From NCBI GenBank assembly GCA_964602475.1, contig CAZRRN010000022.1, positions 1-48,324 of the forward strand: 48,324 bases of DNA. The letters are read 5' to 3'. The notes under the pieces are model-generated. The model made no database searches. It saw only the letters and a program-made list of their open reading frames with translations, and was not told the origin of the DNA. The stretch is from SZUA-448 sp964602475. GTDB taxonomy: Bacteria > Bacillota > Clostridia > Lachnospirales > Lachnospiraceae. Shown in pieces: positions 25,105 through 33,596 of the stretch; within the stretch, counting starts at the first letter, position 1, and every line of letters begins with the position of its first letter. Both the position numbers and the translations under genes were made by a program.

Positions 25105-26185
25105 TACCCGCCCGGACGATGGTTCCACCTCCGAGTACCAGCTCACCGTCATACAGAACCACAGCCTGTCCCGGTGTAATTGCCCGCTGGGGCTCATGAA
25201 ATTTACAGCAGAGCTGCCCGTTGTCCGTAATCGAAATACGGCACGGCGCACCCTTGTGGCTATAGCGTATCTTTGCCGTAACCTCCATTCCGTTCTCCCA
25301 TTCCGACAGAGCCATATAGTTCAGCCTGTCCGCATACAGGGTATCGGAAAAGACCTCTTCCCCGCTTCCGAGTACAACTTCATTGCTCTCAGGACGGAGT
25401 TCCAGTACAAATACCGGATGACCGAAGGCTCCGAGTCCCTTTCGCTGTCCCACCGTATAATTTGTAATTCCCTCATGCCGTCCAAGGACTTCACCTGCCG
25501 CATTGATAAAATTCCCTTTTGGAGAAGTCTCTCCGGTATATTCCCGAATGAACTTTACATAATCATGATCCGGAATAAAACAGATCTCCTGGCTGTCCGG
25601 CTTTGCTGCTACCGAAAGACCGATCTGCTCCGCGATTTCCCGAATCCGGTCCTTTGTATAGTCACCTACCGGCATCAGCGTCCGCTTCAGCTGTTCCTGA
25701 GTCAGATTGTAAAGCGCATAGGTCTGATCCTTTGCGGCAGTAACGGATTTTCTCAATGCGTACCGGTTCTGTGCCAGAGCTTCAATCCGCGCATAGTGTC
25801 CGGTTGCAATCGCCTCCGCGCCAATCTGCATGGAACGCATCAGCAGAGATTCCCATTTCACATAGCGGTTACAGGCAATGCAGGGGTTCGGCGTTCTCCC
25901 TGCCAGATATTCCTTCACAAAATAATCAATAACAGAGCTTTGAAATTCCTTTCTGAAATTCATTACATAATGCGGAATCCCGAGCCTGTCAGCTACTTCG
26001 CGGGCATCCTCCACCGCACTGTAGCCGCAGCACCCGCCCTGTTCCTCCTGAGCTGCACAGGACTCCTGCTGCCAGATCTGCATCGTCACTCCGATGACAT
26101 CATAACCTTCTTCTTTTAACAGATATGCCGCAACAGAAGAATCCACCCCGCCGGACATACCGACCACCACTCGTTTGTTCTTCAT
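25097..26185 (-). CDS. mnmA: tRNA-specific 2-thiouridylase MnmA
   Basis: MnmA makes the 2-thio group of U34 in tRNA-Glu, -Gln and -Lys. The 362-aa protein starts with the PP-loop GMSGGVDSSVAAYLL, has the catalytic cysteines in NPCIACNRYVKW (about 102) and SQEICFIPD (about 200), and ends with the beta-barrel domain containing GQAVVLYDGELVLGGG. The extra Cys pair near residue 50 (GGCCGY) is usual in Clostridia. It starts 2 bp after iscS, the sulfur donor, as in many Firmicutes. Confidence 0.97.
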   Translation of the reverse strand: MKNKRVVVGMSGGVDSSVAAYLLKEEGYDVIGVTMQIWQQESCAAQEEQGGCCGYSAVEDAREVADRLGIPHYVMNFRKEFQSSVIDYFVKEYLAGRTPNPCIACNRYVKWESLLMRSMQIGAEAIATGHYARIEALAQNRYALRKSVTAAKDQTYALYNLTQEQLKRTLMPVGDYTKDRIREIAEQIGLSVAAKPDSQEICFIPDHDYVKFIREYTGETSPKGNFINAAGEVLGRHEGITNYTVGQRKGLGAFGHPVFVLELRPESNEVVLGSGEEVFSDTLYADRLNYMALSEWENGMEVTAKIRYSHKGAPCRISITDNGQLCCKFHEPQRAITPGQAVVLYDGELVLGGGTIVRAGNE

Positions 26186-26187
26186 CT

Positions 26188-27393
26188 CTATCCTCTCATG
26201 GCACGAACCTTTTCGACGATTTCCGCCAGCCGGTCCACCGTATAATCCAGCTCTTCCTTAGTTGTGCTCCGGCTTAAGGTCATACGCAGTGACCCCCTCG
26301 CACGATCCTCAGGCAGTCCGATTGCCGTAAGAACATGGGAGGGATCCTGAGAACCGGTAGTACATGCCGATCCGCTCGAAGCACAGATTCCTTTCATATC
26401 CAGAAGAATCAGAAGTGATTCCCCCTCGGTAAAACAGAAACAGAAATTAGCATTTCCCGGAAGCCGAAGCGTACTGTGTCCGTTCAGGGAAGCATTTGGG
26501 ATTTCATTCAGAATACGCCCAATCAGATAATCCCGAAGCCTTGTTTCTCTTTGCATTGTCTCCTGCATTTCTTCCGCAGCAAGCTCTGCCGCAGCTCCGA
26601 ATCCGACGATTCCCGGAACATTTTCCGTTCCGGCACGGCGATGACGTTCCTGAGCACCTCCGTGCATCAGGGAATTCAGACGGACTCCGTCCCTGATATA
26701 CAGCATTCCGATACCCTTTGGACCGTAAAGCTTGTGTGCACTTGCACTTAACAGATCTACTCCGAGGTCACGGACATCGACCGGAAGCTGTCCAAAAGCC
26801 TGCACCGCATCGGTATGAAACAGTGCTCCGTAATCATGGGCAATTCCGCATAGCTCCTTCACCGGCTGCAGCGTTCCGATTTCGTTATTTGCCATCATAA
26901 CAGATACCAACACCGTATCCCTGCGTATTGCCGAAATGAGCTCCGCAGGATCTACGATTCCGTCCTTGCCGACCGGAAGATAGGTAATCTCAAAGCCACG
27001 TTTCTTCAGATACTCACAGGTATGAAGAACTGCGTGATGTTCGATTTTGGTTGTAATAATGTGTCGGCCTTTTGCTTCCGCTGCTTCTGCTGCTCCAATC
27101 AGTGCCCAGTTATCACTTTCGGTTCCTCCCGAAGTAAAGTATACCTCGCGCATATCACAGTTCAGGACCTCTGCAATCTTGCCACGCGCCTTATTGACTT
27201 CTTTTCTGTTCTTCGTGGCAAATTCATAGATTGCCGACGGATTCCCATAGCATTCGTTAAAATACGGCAGCATCGTATTTACAACCTCCGGACGCACCGC
27301 CGTTGTCGCCGCGTTATCCAGATATATTTTATTGCTTGTTTCTGCCTGATCCGGAGCTGCAGTCAGCTCCAATCCATTTATATTCTGTTCCAT
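26188..27393 (-). CDS. iscS: Cysteine desulfurase, NifS/IscS family
   Basis: A PLP enzyme that takes sulfur from cysteine as a protein persulfide. The 401-aa protein has YLDNAATTAVRPEV, the HHAVLHTCE block, the PLP lysine in SASAHKLYGPKG, and the mobile loop cysteine in SSGSACTTGS, which marks the short-loop IscS/NifS (group I) class. About 20 extra residues precede the domain. The second ATG is chosen because GGAG is 5 bases before it. No iscU lies here; mnmA follows by 2 bp, so the main role is probably sulfur supply for tRNA thiolation. A good promoter lies about 105 bp upstream. Confidence 0.94.
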   Translation of the reverse strand: MEQNINGLELTAAPDQAETSNKIYLDNAATTAVRPEVVNTMLPYFNECYGNPSAIYEFATKNRKEVNKARGKIAEVLNCDMREVYFTSGGTESDNWALIGAAEAAEAKGRHIITTKIEHHAVLHTCEYLKKRGFEITYLPVGKDGIVDPAELISAIRRDTVLVSVMMANNEIGTLQPVKELCGIAHDYGALFHTDAVQAFGQLPVDVRDLGVDLLSASAHKLYGPKGIGMLYIRDGVRLNSLMHGGAQERHRRAGTENVPGIVGFGAAAELAAEEMQETMQRETRLRDYLIGRILNEIPNASLNGHSTLRLPGNANFCFCFTEGESLLILLDMKGICASSGSACTTGSQDPSHVLTAIGLPEDRARGSLRMTLSRSTTKEELDYTVDRLAEIVEKVRAMRG

Positions 27394-27497
27394 CATTGCT
27401 CCATATCAAGAAATAACTGTTCCTTTTATTCTATGCCTGCCGTTCTCTTCGGTGTCTGGTAACTGACCGGAAGTACCGGCAACTGACAGTTCATTTT

Positions 27498-27526
27498 ATT
27501 GTATCATCGGGCTGGTTTTTATGCAA
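27498..27526 (-). promoter_or_regulatory. iscS-mnmA promoter
   Basis: On the minus strand TTGCAT (27526-27521) and TACAAT (27503-27498) are 17 bp apart. The leader of about 100 bases contains a GTCAGTT(G/A)CC direct repeat but no recognisable riboswitch. Confidence 0.7.
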
Positions 27527-27540
27527 GCAATAATACGTTA

Positions 27541-27618
27541 GGCTGCTGCATTGACATAATCCGGCAGATTGCTGCATTCACATAATCTAGCAGGCTGCTG
27601 CATTGGCATAATCCGCTT
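27541..27618. repeat. 26-bp minisatellite, three copies
   Basis: Units at 27541-27566, 27567-27592 and 27593-27618 share G(G/A)(C/T)TGCTGCATT and CATAATC. They differ by a few substitutions with no indels. The array lies in the divergent gap between iscS and the ABC exporter, 39 bp upstream of the exporter -35 element, so copy number could affect spacing of any upstream regulator site. Confidence 0.9.
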
Positions 27619-27656
27619 ATTCACCGGATTTGACTTTTCCGCTTTGCTTTGGTGTA

Positions 27657-27685
27657 GTGACAAACCTGTTTACTTCTGCTATAAT
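27657..27685 (+). promoter_or_regulatory. Promoter of the heterodimeric ABC exporter
   Basis: GTGACA (27657-27662) and TATAAT (27680-27685) are separated by 17 bp. The start of the first exporter gene lies about 33 bases past the predicted transcription start. Confidence 0.75.
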
Positions 27686-27724
27686 AATCGTACGCATAAA
27701 ATCTGCGCAGAAACGGTGGTTATT

Positions 27725-29584
27725 ATGATTTTGAAATATATCCGGCGGCATCTTCCCGCATATCTGATCGGTATTGTAATTCTCTTTGGTGTAGACTGGT
27801 TAAGTCTGCTCATCCCCGAATTTACCGGCATCATCACAGACGGTCTGAGTGACGGAAACCTCGGGCAGTCTGGTCTTTATAACTATATGGGCTGCATTCT
27901 TCTCGCCGGCCTTGGCATGGCGGCAGGACGATTTGGCTGGAGATACTGTATCTTCGGTGCCGGACGAAAGATCGAATATGAGCTTCGCAACGACTTGTTC
28001 GAGCATCTGTCCTCTTTGTCGCTCCGTTACTACAACGAGAACAAGACCGGTGATCTGATGGCTCATTTTACCAACGATATCGGAGCGGTTCGTATGTCCC
28101 TCGGTCCTTCGGTTGTCTCCGCTTTTGATGCAATTGTCATGACCGTAATGGTAATAATAAAAATGGTTCTTTCCGTAGACTTTCATCTAACCCTGCTGGC
28201 CTGTCTTCCGATGGTAGTTATCATGGTCGGAGGCGTCTGGTACGGAAAGTCTATCCGCAGGCGCTACACTGCCAAACAAAAAGCCTTCGCCGATTTGTCA
28301 GACCAGGTTCAAGAAAGTATCTCCGGGATCCGCGTCATTAAAGCTTTTGTTCAGGAACGGTTTGAAGAAATCAGCTTTGCCAAATCCAATCTCGATAATA
28401 AACAGAAAAATCTTGCAGTTGTAAAGCTTCAGGCAGTGGTAATGCCTCTGCTTGATCTGATGATCGGCATTTCCGGTGCAATTGCCCTGCTCTTCGGCGG
28501 ATGGCTAGTCACAAAGAATACTCTGACTCCCGGTGAATTCGTTGCTTTCTACCAGTATCTTATGATGCTTGTCTGGCCCATGATTGCAATGGGCGAAACT
28601 ATTAATATGTTCTCTCAGGGAATCGCAGCACTAAAAAGAATCAACCATATATTTCAGGAGAAACCGGAAATCGTCGATGAACGCAGCGTCGATTTTTCCG
28701 TAACGAAGCTGAATGGAGCAATTGAACTGCATAACCTGACCTTCTCCTTTACTGAAGCACTGCCCCCTGTTCTTTCCGGAATCTGTGTTGATGTTCCTGC
28801 CGGAAGCACCCTTGCCATTATCGGACGAACCGGCAGCGGGAAGTCGGTTCTTGCGGGTCTTCTTCTCCGGCTGTATAACACCGAACGTGGAATGCTTCTG
28901 CTTGACGGCAGAGACATCCGCGAAATTCCGCTGAATGTTCTTCGTGAAAATATTGCCTATGTTCCGCAGGACAATTTTCTTTTTTCCGATACCATCCAGA
29001 GCAATATTGCATTCGGAGTACGAAAGCTCCGGGAAGAATCTGTACATCAGCTTCCAAAGCAGCGTCTGTGGCTGACCAGACAAGAACGGAAAAACGCCAT
29101 GCAGGAGCTTGATCTGACCGGAAAGTCGAGCGGCTCCGATGAACTCTACCAGGATCTCTCAGAGGTTACAAATGCTGCAAAAAAGGCAGTTCTGCATGAT
29201 AATATCATGGAATTTCCTCAAGGGTATCATGCCATGGTAGGAGAACGCGGCGTTACAATTTCCGGAGGTCAGAAGCAGCGTGCCTCCATTGCCCGCGCAC
29301 TGATAAAGGATGCACCGATCCTGATTCTGGATGACGCACTTTCTGCCGTTGACACCAGCACAGAAGAACAGATTCTTGAGAACCTGAAAAAAGACCGCGC
29401 CGGAAAAACTACATTAATCATTGCCCACCGGATTTCCACCATTCAGAATGCTGACCGGATTCTTGTTCTCGATCACGGTATGACAGCGGAGTACGGAACA
29501 CATGCCGAGCTGATGGTAAAAGACGGCATATACGCAAGATTATATGAAAAGCAGCAGCTTGAACAGCAGTTGCAGGAAGCATAA
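27725..29584 (+). CDS. ABC exporter half-transporter with degenerate ATP site
   Basis: A 619-aa fused membrane/ATPase half-transporter: six helices (residues 10-320), Walker A GRTGSGKS (about 367), ISGGQ signature (about 512), Walker B ILILDD (about 532) and H-loop AHR. The catalytic Glu after Walker B is Asp here, while the partner gene has Glu, as in heterodimeric exporters such as BmrCD, where only one ATP site hydrolyses. Between NIAFG and the signature lies an insertion of roughly 35-40 residues (about 433-480), absent in typical members. The start is ATG 27725 with GGTGG upstream; the longer frame covers the promoter. It precedes its partner by 75 bp. The substrate (drug, peptide or lipid) is unknown. 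Confidence 0.92.
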   Translation: MILKYIRRHLPAYLIGIVILFGVDWLSLLIPEFTGIITDGLSDGNLGQSGLYNYMGCILLAGLGMAAGRFGWRYCIFGAGRKIEYELRNDLFEHLSSLSLRYYNENKTGDLMAHFTNDIGAVRMSLGPSVVSAFDAIVMTVMVIIKMVLSVDFHLTLLACLPMVVIMVGGVWYGKSIRRRYTAKQKAFADLSDQVQESISGIRVIKAFVQERFEEISFAKSNLDNKQKNLAVVKLQAVVMPLLDLMIGISGAIALLFGGWLVTKNTLTPGEFVAFYQYLMMLVWPMIAMGETINMFSQGIAALKRINHIFQEKPEIVDERSVDFSVTKLNGAIELHNLTFSFTEALPPVLSGICVDVPAGSTLAIIGRTGSGKSVLAGLLLRLYNTERGMLLLDGRDIREIPLNVLRENIAYVPQDNFLFSDTIQSNIAFGVRKLREESVHQLPKQRLWLTRQERKNAMQELDLTGKSSGSDELYQDLSEVTNAAKKAVLHDNIMEFPQGYHAMVGERGVTISGGQKQRASIARALIKDAPILILDDALSAVDTSTEEQILENLKKDRAGKTTLIIAHRISTIQNADRILVLDHGMTAEYGTHAELMVKDGIYARLYEKQQLEQQLQEA

Positions 29585-29659
29585 ACGAATCTGCCTGCAG
29601 AATCGTAACAACAGAGAAAATCACGGACTTTGTAAATAAACTCCGACAAGGAGATTGCT

Positions 29660-31447
29660 ATGAAACATTCAGAAACAGAAATCGAACATTCGGTACACGG
29701 CGGGGTTTTTCGCCGCCTGATGCGCTATGCCCGTCCATATTATCCGAACATGGCGCTGGCATTGGTTCTTGTACTCATCATCACCGTGATGGAGCTGTAC
29801 CGACCCTATCTGATCGGTAAGGTCGTAGATGTATTTACGGAAGCCGGCGGAAGCTTTCAGGATGTTCTCCCGATTGCCTTTCGCTATATTGCCGTACTGC
29901 TCATCAGCTTTATATGTAATATTGCACAGACCTTAATTCTGCAGAAAACAGGTCAGGACATCATCTACAATATCCGTGAGGAAGTCTTTCATCATGTCCA
30001 TAAGCTTTCCTTACGCTTCTTTGATATCACTCCGGTCGGCCGGATTGTAACTCGCGTTACCAATGATGTTGAAGCTCTGCATGATATGTTTGCAAATATT
30101 CTGATCAAGCTGATTAAGAACTTTACAAAGGTTCTCGGGCTCATCTTCGTCATGATGAAGCTGAACGTAAGGGTTGCCTGCTGCGCACTCGCACTGCTCC
30201 CGCTGATTATCGCACTGACTGCACTGTTCAAGTATATCTCCCGTGTCACCTACCGAGTGACACGTTCCCGGCTGACGGCACTCAACATCTACCTGTCAGA
30301 GCATCTGTCCGGTATGAAGCTGATACAGATCTTTGCCCGTGAGAAAGAAAAAAATGCCGAATTCCGTCGGAAAAGTGCCGAGCTGTACCATGCAAATTAT
30401 CGTGAAATGATGGTCTTTGCCATCTTTCGGCCACTTATGTACATTCTTTCCATCATCTCTCTCATTATTATAATCGGAGTCGGCGGAGATTCCGTACTAA
30501 GCGGAATTCTTACCGTAGGCACACTATATACCTTTATCCAGTATATCAACTCCTTCTTCGAACCGATTCAGGAGCTTGCGGAACAGTTCGGTACATTACA
30601 GTCGGCTCTTGCATCCGCCGAGAAAATATTCACTCTGCTGGACGAAGAAATCACCGTAAAAGCTCCTTCGCAGCCGGTTCTCCTGCAGGAGAAGGTCAAA
30701 GGTAAAATCGAATTCAAAAATGTCTGGTTTGCCTATAACGCTGAGGATTGGATTCTAAAGGATGTCAGCTTTACCATTGACCCGGGTCAGAAGGTGGCAT
30801 TCGTCGGCGCAACAGGTGCCGGAAAGTCGTCAATTCTGAATCTGATTGGCAGATACTATGACATTCAGAAGGGAGAGATTTTAATTGACGGAGTCAATAT
30901 CAAAGAACTTGATCCCGACCGGCTGCGTTCCGCTATCGGTCAGGTGCAGCAGGAGGTATTTATCTTCACCGGTACCATCTGTGACAATATCCGGCTGAAA
31001 AATACATCTATTACAGAGGAACAGGTTCGTCAGTCTGCACGGTATGTCAATGCAGATTCCTTTATTGAGCAGCTTAGCAACACCTATGAGGAAGCAGTGA
31101 CAGAACGTGGTGCAACACTTTCTGCGGGACAGCGCCAGCTTCTTTCCTTTGCAAGAACTCTGGCCTACGACCCCGCAATTCTTGTGATGGATGAGGCAAC
31201 CGCCAACATTGATACTGAGACAGAGCTTCTGATTCAGGAAGCACTGCAGAAGCTGATGAAGGGACGTACTACCATCATGGTTGCCCATCGCCTGTCCACT
31301 ATTCAGCATGCGGACAACATCATTGTCATGCACAAAGGACGGTTACGGGAAAGCGGAACACATCAGGAACTGCTTACCCTGAACGGAATCTACCGGAAGT
31401 TATATGAGCTGCAGCTTGAAAGTCCCGCCGGAAGTATAGAAGCCTAA
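29660..31447 (+). CDS. ABC exporter half-transporter with consensus Walker B
   Basis: A 595-aa half-transporter, partner of the preceding gene. It has six helices, Walker A GATGAGKS, signature LSAGQ (non-consensus, Ala for Gly) and Walker B ILVMDE with the catalytic Glu; H-loop AHR. In the dimer its Walker motifs face the partner's ISGGQ to form the working ATP site, while its LSAGQ faces the partner's degenerate site. This complementary pattern is strong evidence for a heterodimer of the BmrCD/LmrCD/TM287-288 type. AAGGAG lies 6 bases before the ATG. The stop lies in the 19-bp repeat. Confidence 0.95.
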   Translation: MKHSETEIEHSVHGGVFRRLMRYARPYYPNMALALVLVLIITVMELYRPYLIGKVVDVFTEAGGSFQDVLPIAFRYIAVLLISFICNIAQTLILQKTGQDIIYNIREEVFHHVHKLSLRFFDITPVGRIVTRVTNDVEALHDMFANILIKLIKNFTKVLGLIFVMMKLNVRVACCALALLPLIIALTALFKYISRVTYRVTRSRLTALNIYLSEHLSGMKLIQIFAREKEKNAEFRRKSAELYHANYREMMVFAIFRPLMYILSIISLIIIIGVGGDSVLSGILTVGTLYTFIQYINSFFEPIQELAEQFGTLQSALASAEKIFTLLDEEITVKAPSQPVLLQEKVKGKIEFKNVWFAYNAEDWILKDVSFTIDPGQKVAFVGATGAGKSSILNLIGRYYDIQKGEILIDGVNIKELDPDRLRSAIGQVQQEVFIFTGTICDNIRLKNTSITEEQVRQSARYVNADSFIEQLSNTYEEAVTERGATLSAGQRQLLSFARTLAYDPAILVMDEATANIDTETELLIQEALQKLMKGRTTIMVAHRLSTIQHADNIIVMHKGRLRESGTHQELLTLNGIYRKLYELQLESPAGSIEA

Positions 31448-31501
31448 CGCTCTTTCATTTCGCTAACGCTGTTTTATTCCGCTAACGCTGTTTCTTTCCG
31501 C
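31445..31501. repeat. 19-bp minisatellite, three copies
   Basis: Units at 31445-31463, 31464-31482 and 31483-31501 share TAACGCT and TTTC/TTCC-GC. The first unit contains the TAA stop of the ABC gene and the last touches the stop of the convergent DUF6472-like gene, so the array fills the whole gap between two converging genes. Confidence 0.88.
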
Positions 31502-31674
31502 TACATCTGCTTTCTTACTATCGCGTATTCATCTTTGCCATTAAAATACGGACAGTTTTTATTCCTGCGTTCTTCCATGCGTGCCAGATCATCCTCGTCC
31601 ATATCGACATCGCAGAGATAATCTTCATAGTCTTCATCATAACCGTAATGACTGCAATATTCACATTGATTCAT
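31501..31674 (-). CDS. DUF6472-like small cysteine protein (57 aa)
   Basis: A short acidic protein with four cysteines (CEYC at 4/7, C21 and C41) and an Asp/Glu-rich centre, ending NCPYFNGKDEYAIVRKQM. The Cys spacing and this ending match the Lachnospiraceae DUF6472 family as I remember it; the cysteines probably bind zinc. The ATG at 31674 has GGAG 6 bases upstream and is preferred to one four codons earlier. It is divergent from the flippase gene. Confidence 0.75.
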   Translation of the reverse strand: MNQCEYCSHYGYDEDYEDYLCDVDMDEDDLARMEERRNKNCPYFNGKDEYAIVRKQM

Positions 31675-31817
31675 GCTTTTCTCCATACCGGAGCGGCTTT
31701 CATCACCACTCCTGTCATCTTTTGCTTAGTTTATCTCTTTTTACTGTTCTGTGCAACAGGTATGTTCTGTTTCCCGTCGGAATACAATATAGAGATTGTC
31801 TGTATAAGGATTCTCCA

Positions 31818-33398
31818 TTGAAAAAGAGCAGTCTCATCAAAGGAACCATTATTCTGACCGCTGCAGGACTGCTGACGCGTCTGATTGGTTTCCTTTATCG
31901 AATCTACCTGTCGAGTGCGCTGGGTGCCGAACAGCTTGGTGTCTATCAGCTTGTATTTCCCGTCTACGGAATCTGCCATACGATTTATTCCTCCGGTATC
32001 CAGACTGCCGTCTCAAAACTGACATCTGAAATAAAAGCTTCTGATAAAAATACAGGAACACGTGGAATTCTGCTTCGTGGAATCTGCTTGTCCGTCACCG
32101 CTGCTGTCCTTGTTTCGCTGCTGTTGTTCTTTAATGCTGACCGGGTTGCCTTAGGCTTTTTGAAGGAAGCCTCCTGTGCCCCGTCTCTTCGCATTCTCGC
32201 ACTTGTTTTCCCCTTCTGCGGAATCACCGGCTGTATTAACGGCTACTGCTACGGAAAGAACCGCGCCGCACTCCCAGCTTATACTCAGGTAGCAGAACAG
32301 CTTGCCCGTGTCTTTGGTGTAATCATTCTCGCAATCACACTCGGAGGAGGTATGATGGCAGTCAGCTGCGAACTGGCTGTCTTCGGTATCGTAATCGGAG
32401 AAATTACTTCAAATATCATCAGTCTTTCTTCTCTTCTGATTCCGGTAATACTAAGACACCGCAGACGTACCGCAGCAAACCGGGACGAAGCACGCTTTCT
32501 TACCGGTTCACAGAAGCTTAGCACAGTTCATCAGTCACACACCTTCAAAAGGCTGCTCATCTTTGCCTGTCCTCTCACCTTAAACCGCCTTCTATTAAGC
32601 ATTCTTCACAGCTACGAAGCTATCCTGATTCCGTTTCTTCTGCGCCGGAGTGGTCTTAGCTCCTCCGAAGCCCTTAGCCAATACGGAATTCTGAACGGCA
32701 TGGCACTGCCGTTTGTCTATTTTGCATCTGCACTTACCAACGCGCTTGCCGTACTGCTGCTCCCCTCCATTTCGGAGGATGATGCGCGGAAGAACAAGCA
32801 GCGGATTGCTTCCACCGCAGAGCGCTCGATCTGCGCAACATTACTCCTCGGAATCTTCTGCAATGTGCTGTTCTTATGCTTTGGTGCTCCGCTTGGCAGT
32901 ACTGTCTTTCATGAAGAAGCTGCCGGGATTTATCTTCGGATTCTCTCCTGTCTCTGCCCGTTTCTGTATCTGACCACAACCCTCAGCAGTATATTAAACG
33001 GACTCGGTAAGACCGGCGCAACCTTCTTTACCTCCATGACAGGATCACTGATTCGAATCGGTCTCCTTGTATTTCTTGTGCCACGTTTCGGAATGACTGC
33101 CTGTTTCACGGCGCTTCTGTTCGGACAGCTGGTACTCTGCGCACTGGAACTGATTCTGGTTTATTATCATACCGGCTTTCACCTTTCTCTTCCGAATACA
33201 ATTATTAAACCGATTCTGATCTCCGGCTTCACAGGCTTTCTCCTGTACCGCCTCTACCATATGATGCTTACTTTTACAAAGCTGCCACAGCTTCCTTTGC
33301 TGCTTACCTTCTGTGCTGTTTTTTTATTCCTCTATATCGCTTTGCTCGCCATCACCGGGTGTCTTACAGGCGTACGAAAAGCTCACAACGCTTCCTGA
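31818..33398 (+). CDS. SpoVB/MurJ-superfamily polysaccharide flippase
   Basis: A 526-aa MOP-superfamily membrane protein with about 14 helices, of the SpoVB/YtgP type that moves lipid-linked precursors across the membrane; SpoVB acts in spore cortex synthesis. It opens SLIKGTIILTAAGLLTRLIGFLYRIYLS, the typical first helix, with GAEQLGVYQLVFPVYGI next and GLGKTGATFFTSMTGSLIRI later. I place the start at TTG 31818 with AAGGA 7 bases upstream; the upstream extension of the frame overlaps the divergent DUF6472-like gene and has no homology. SpoVB and MurJ-like relatives cannot be separated here without alignment. Confidence 0.87.
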   Translation: MKKSSLIKGTIILTAAGLLTRLIGFLYRIYLSSALGAEQLGVYQLVFPVYGICHTIYSSGIQTAVSKLTSEIKASDKNTGTRGILLRGICLSVTAAVLVSLLLFFNADRVALGFLKEASCAPSLRILALVFPFCGITGCINGYCYGKNRAALPAYTQVAEQLARVFGVIILAITLGGGMMAVSCELAVFGIVIGEITSNIISLSSLLIPVILRHRRRTAANRDEARFLTGSQKLSTVHQSHTFKRLLIFACPLTLNRLLLSILHSYEAILIPFLLRRSGLSSSEALSQYGILNGMALPFVYFASALTNALAVLLLPSISEDDARKNKQRIASTAERSICATLLLGIFCNVLFLCFGAPLGSTVFHEEAAGIYLRILSCLCPFLYLTTTLSSILNGLGKTGATFFTSMTGSLIRIGLLVFLVPRFGMTACFTALLFGQLVLCALELILVYYHTGFHLSLPNTIIKPILISGFTGFLLYRLYHMMLTFTKLPQLPLLLTFCAVFLFLYIALLAITGCLTGVRKAHNAS

Positions 33399-33426
33399 AA
33401 CGACTGCAGTTTCGTGTTAAGTTTCG

Positions 33427-33459
33427 TTCATCAATGCTTTTTTTCGTTATTTTGATGAA
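33427..33459. repeat. Inverted repeat after the flippase gene
   Basis: TTCATCAA and TTGATGAA form a perfect 8-bp inverted repeat with a T-rich 17-base spacer. It lies between the flippase stop and the LacI promoter. It could be a weak terminator or a regulator site. Confidence 0.4.
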
Positions 33460-33495
33460 TTATTACTTGTTTTCCATCATTTATTATAAGAATAC

Positions 33496-33524
33496 TTGTT
33501 TTTTTACATATTTTATGATATATT
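33496..33524 (+). promoter_or_regulatory. Promoter of the LacI-family regulator
   Basis: TTGTTT (33496-33501) and TATATT (33519-33524) with 17-bp spacing, in a strongly AT-rich stretch. Confidence 0.6.
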
Positions 33525-33543
33525 ATTCGGGGTAAACGATTAA

Positions 33544-33557
33544 GTATACAACCGGTT
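33544..33557 (+). promoter_or_regulatory. Candidate LacI-family operator
   Basis: GTATAC followed by AACCGGTT, an 8-bp palindrome centred on CG, lies just downstream of the predicted transcription start and 40 bp before the regulator's start codon. CG-centred palindromes are the normal LacI-family target, so autoregulation is likely; the assignment is inference. Confidence 0.5.
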
Positions 33558-33596
33558 ACAGTATAGCAAATATCAATGTTAATTGAGGGGAACTGT

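Noticed and set aside
25196..26119. A 307-aa plus-strand frame
   Set aside because: It is antisense to mnmA, whose motifs are complete; no ribosome binding site.
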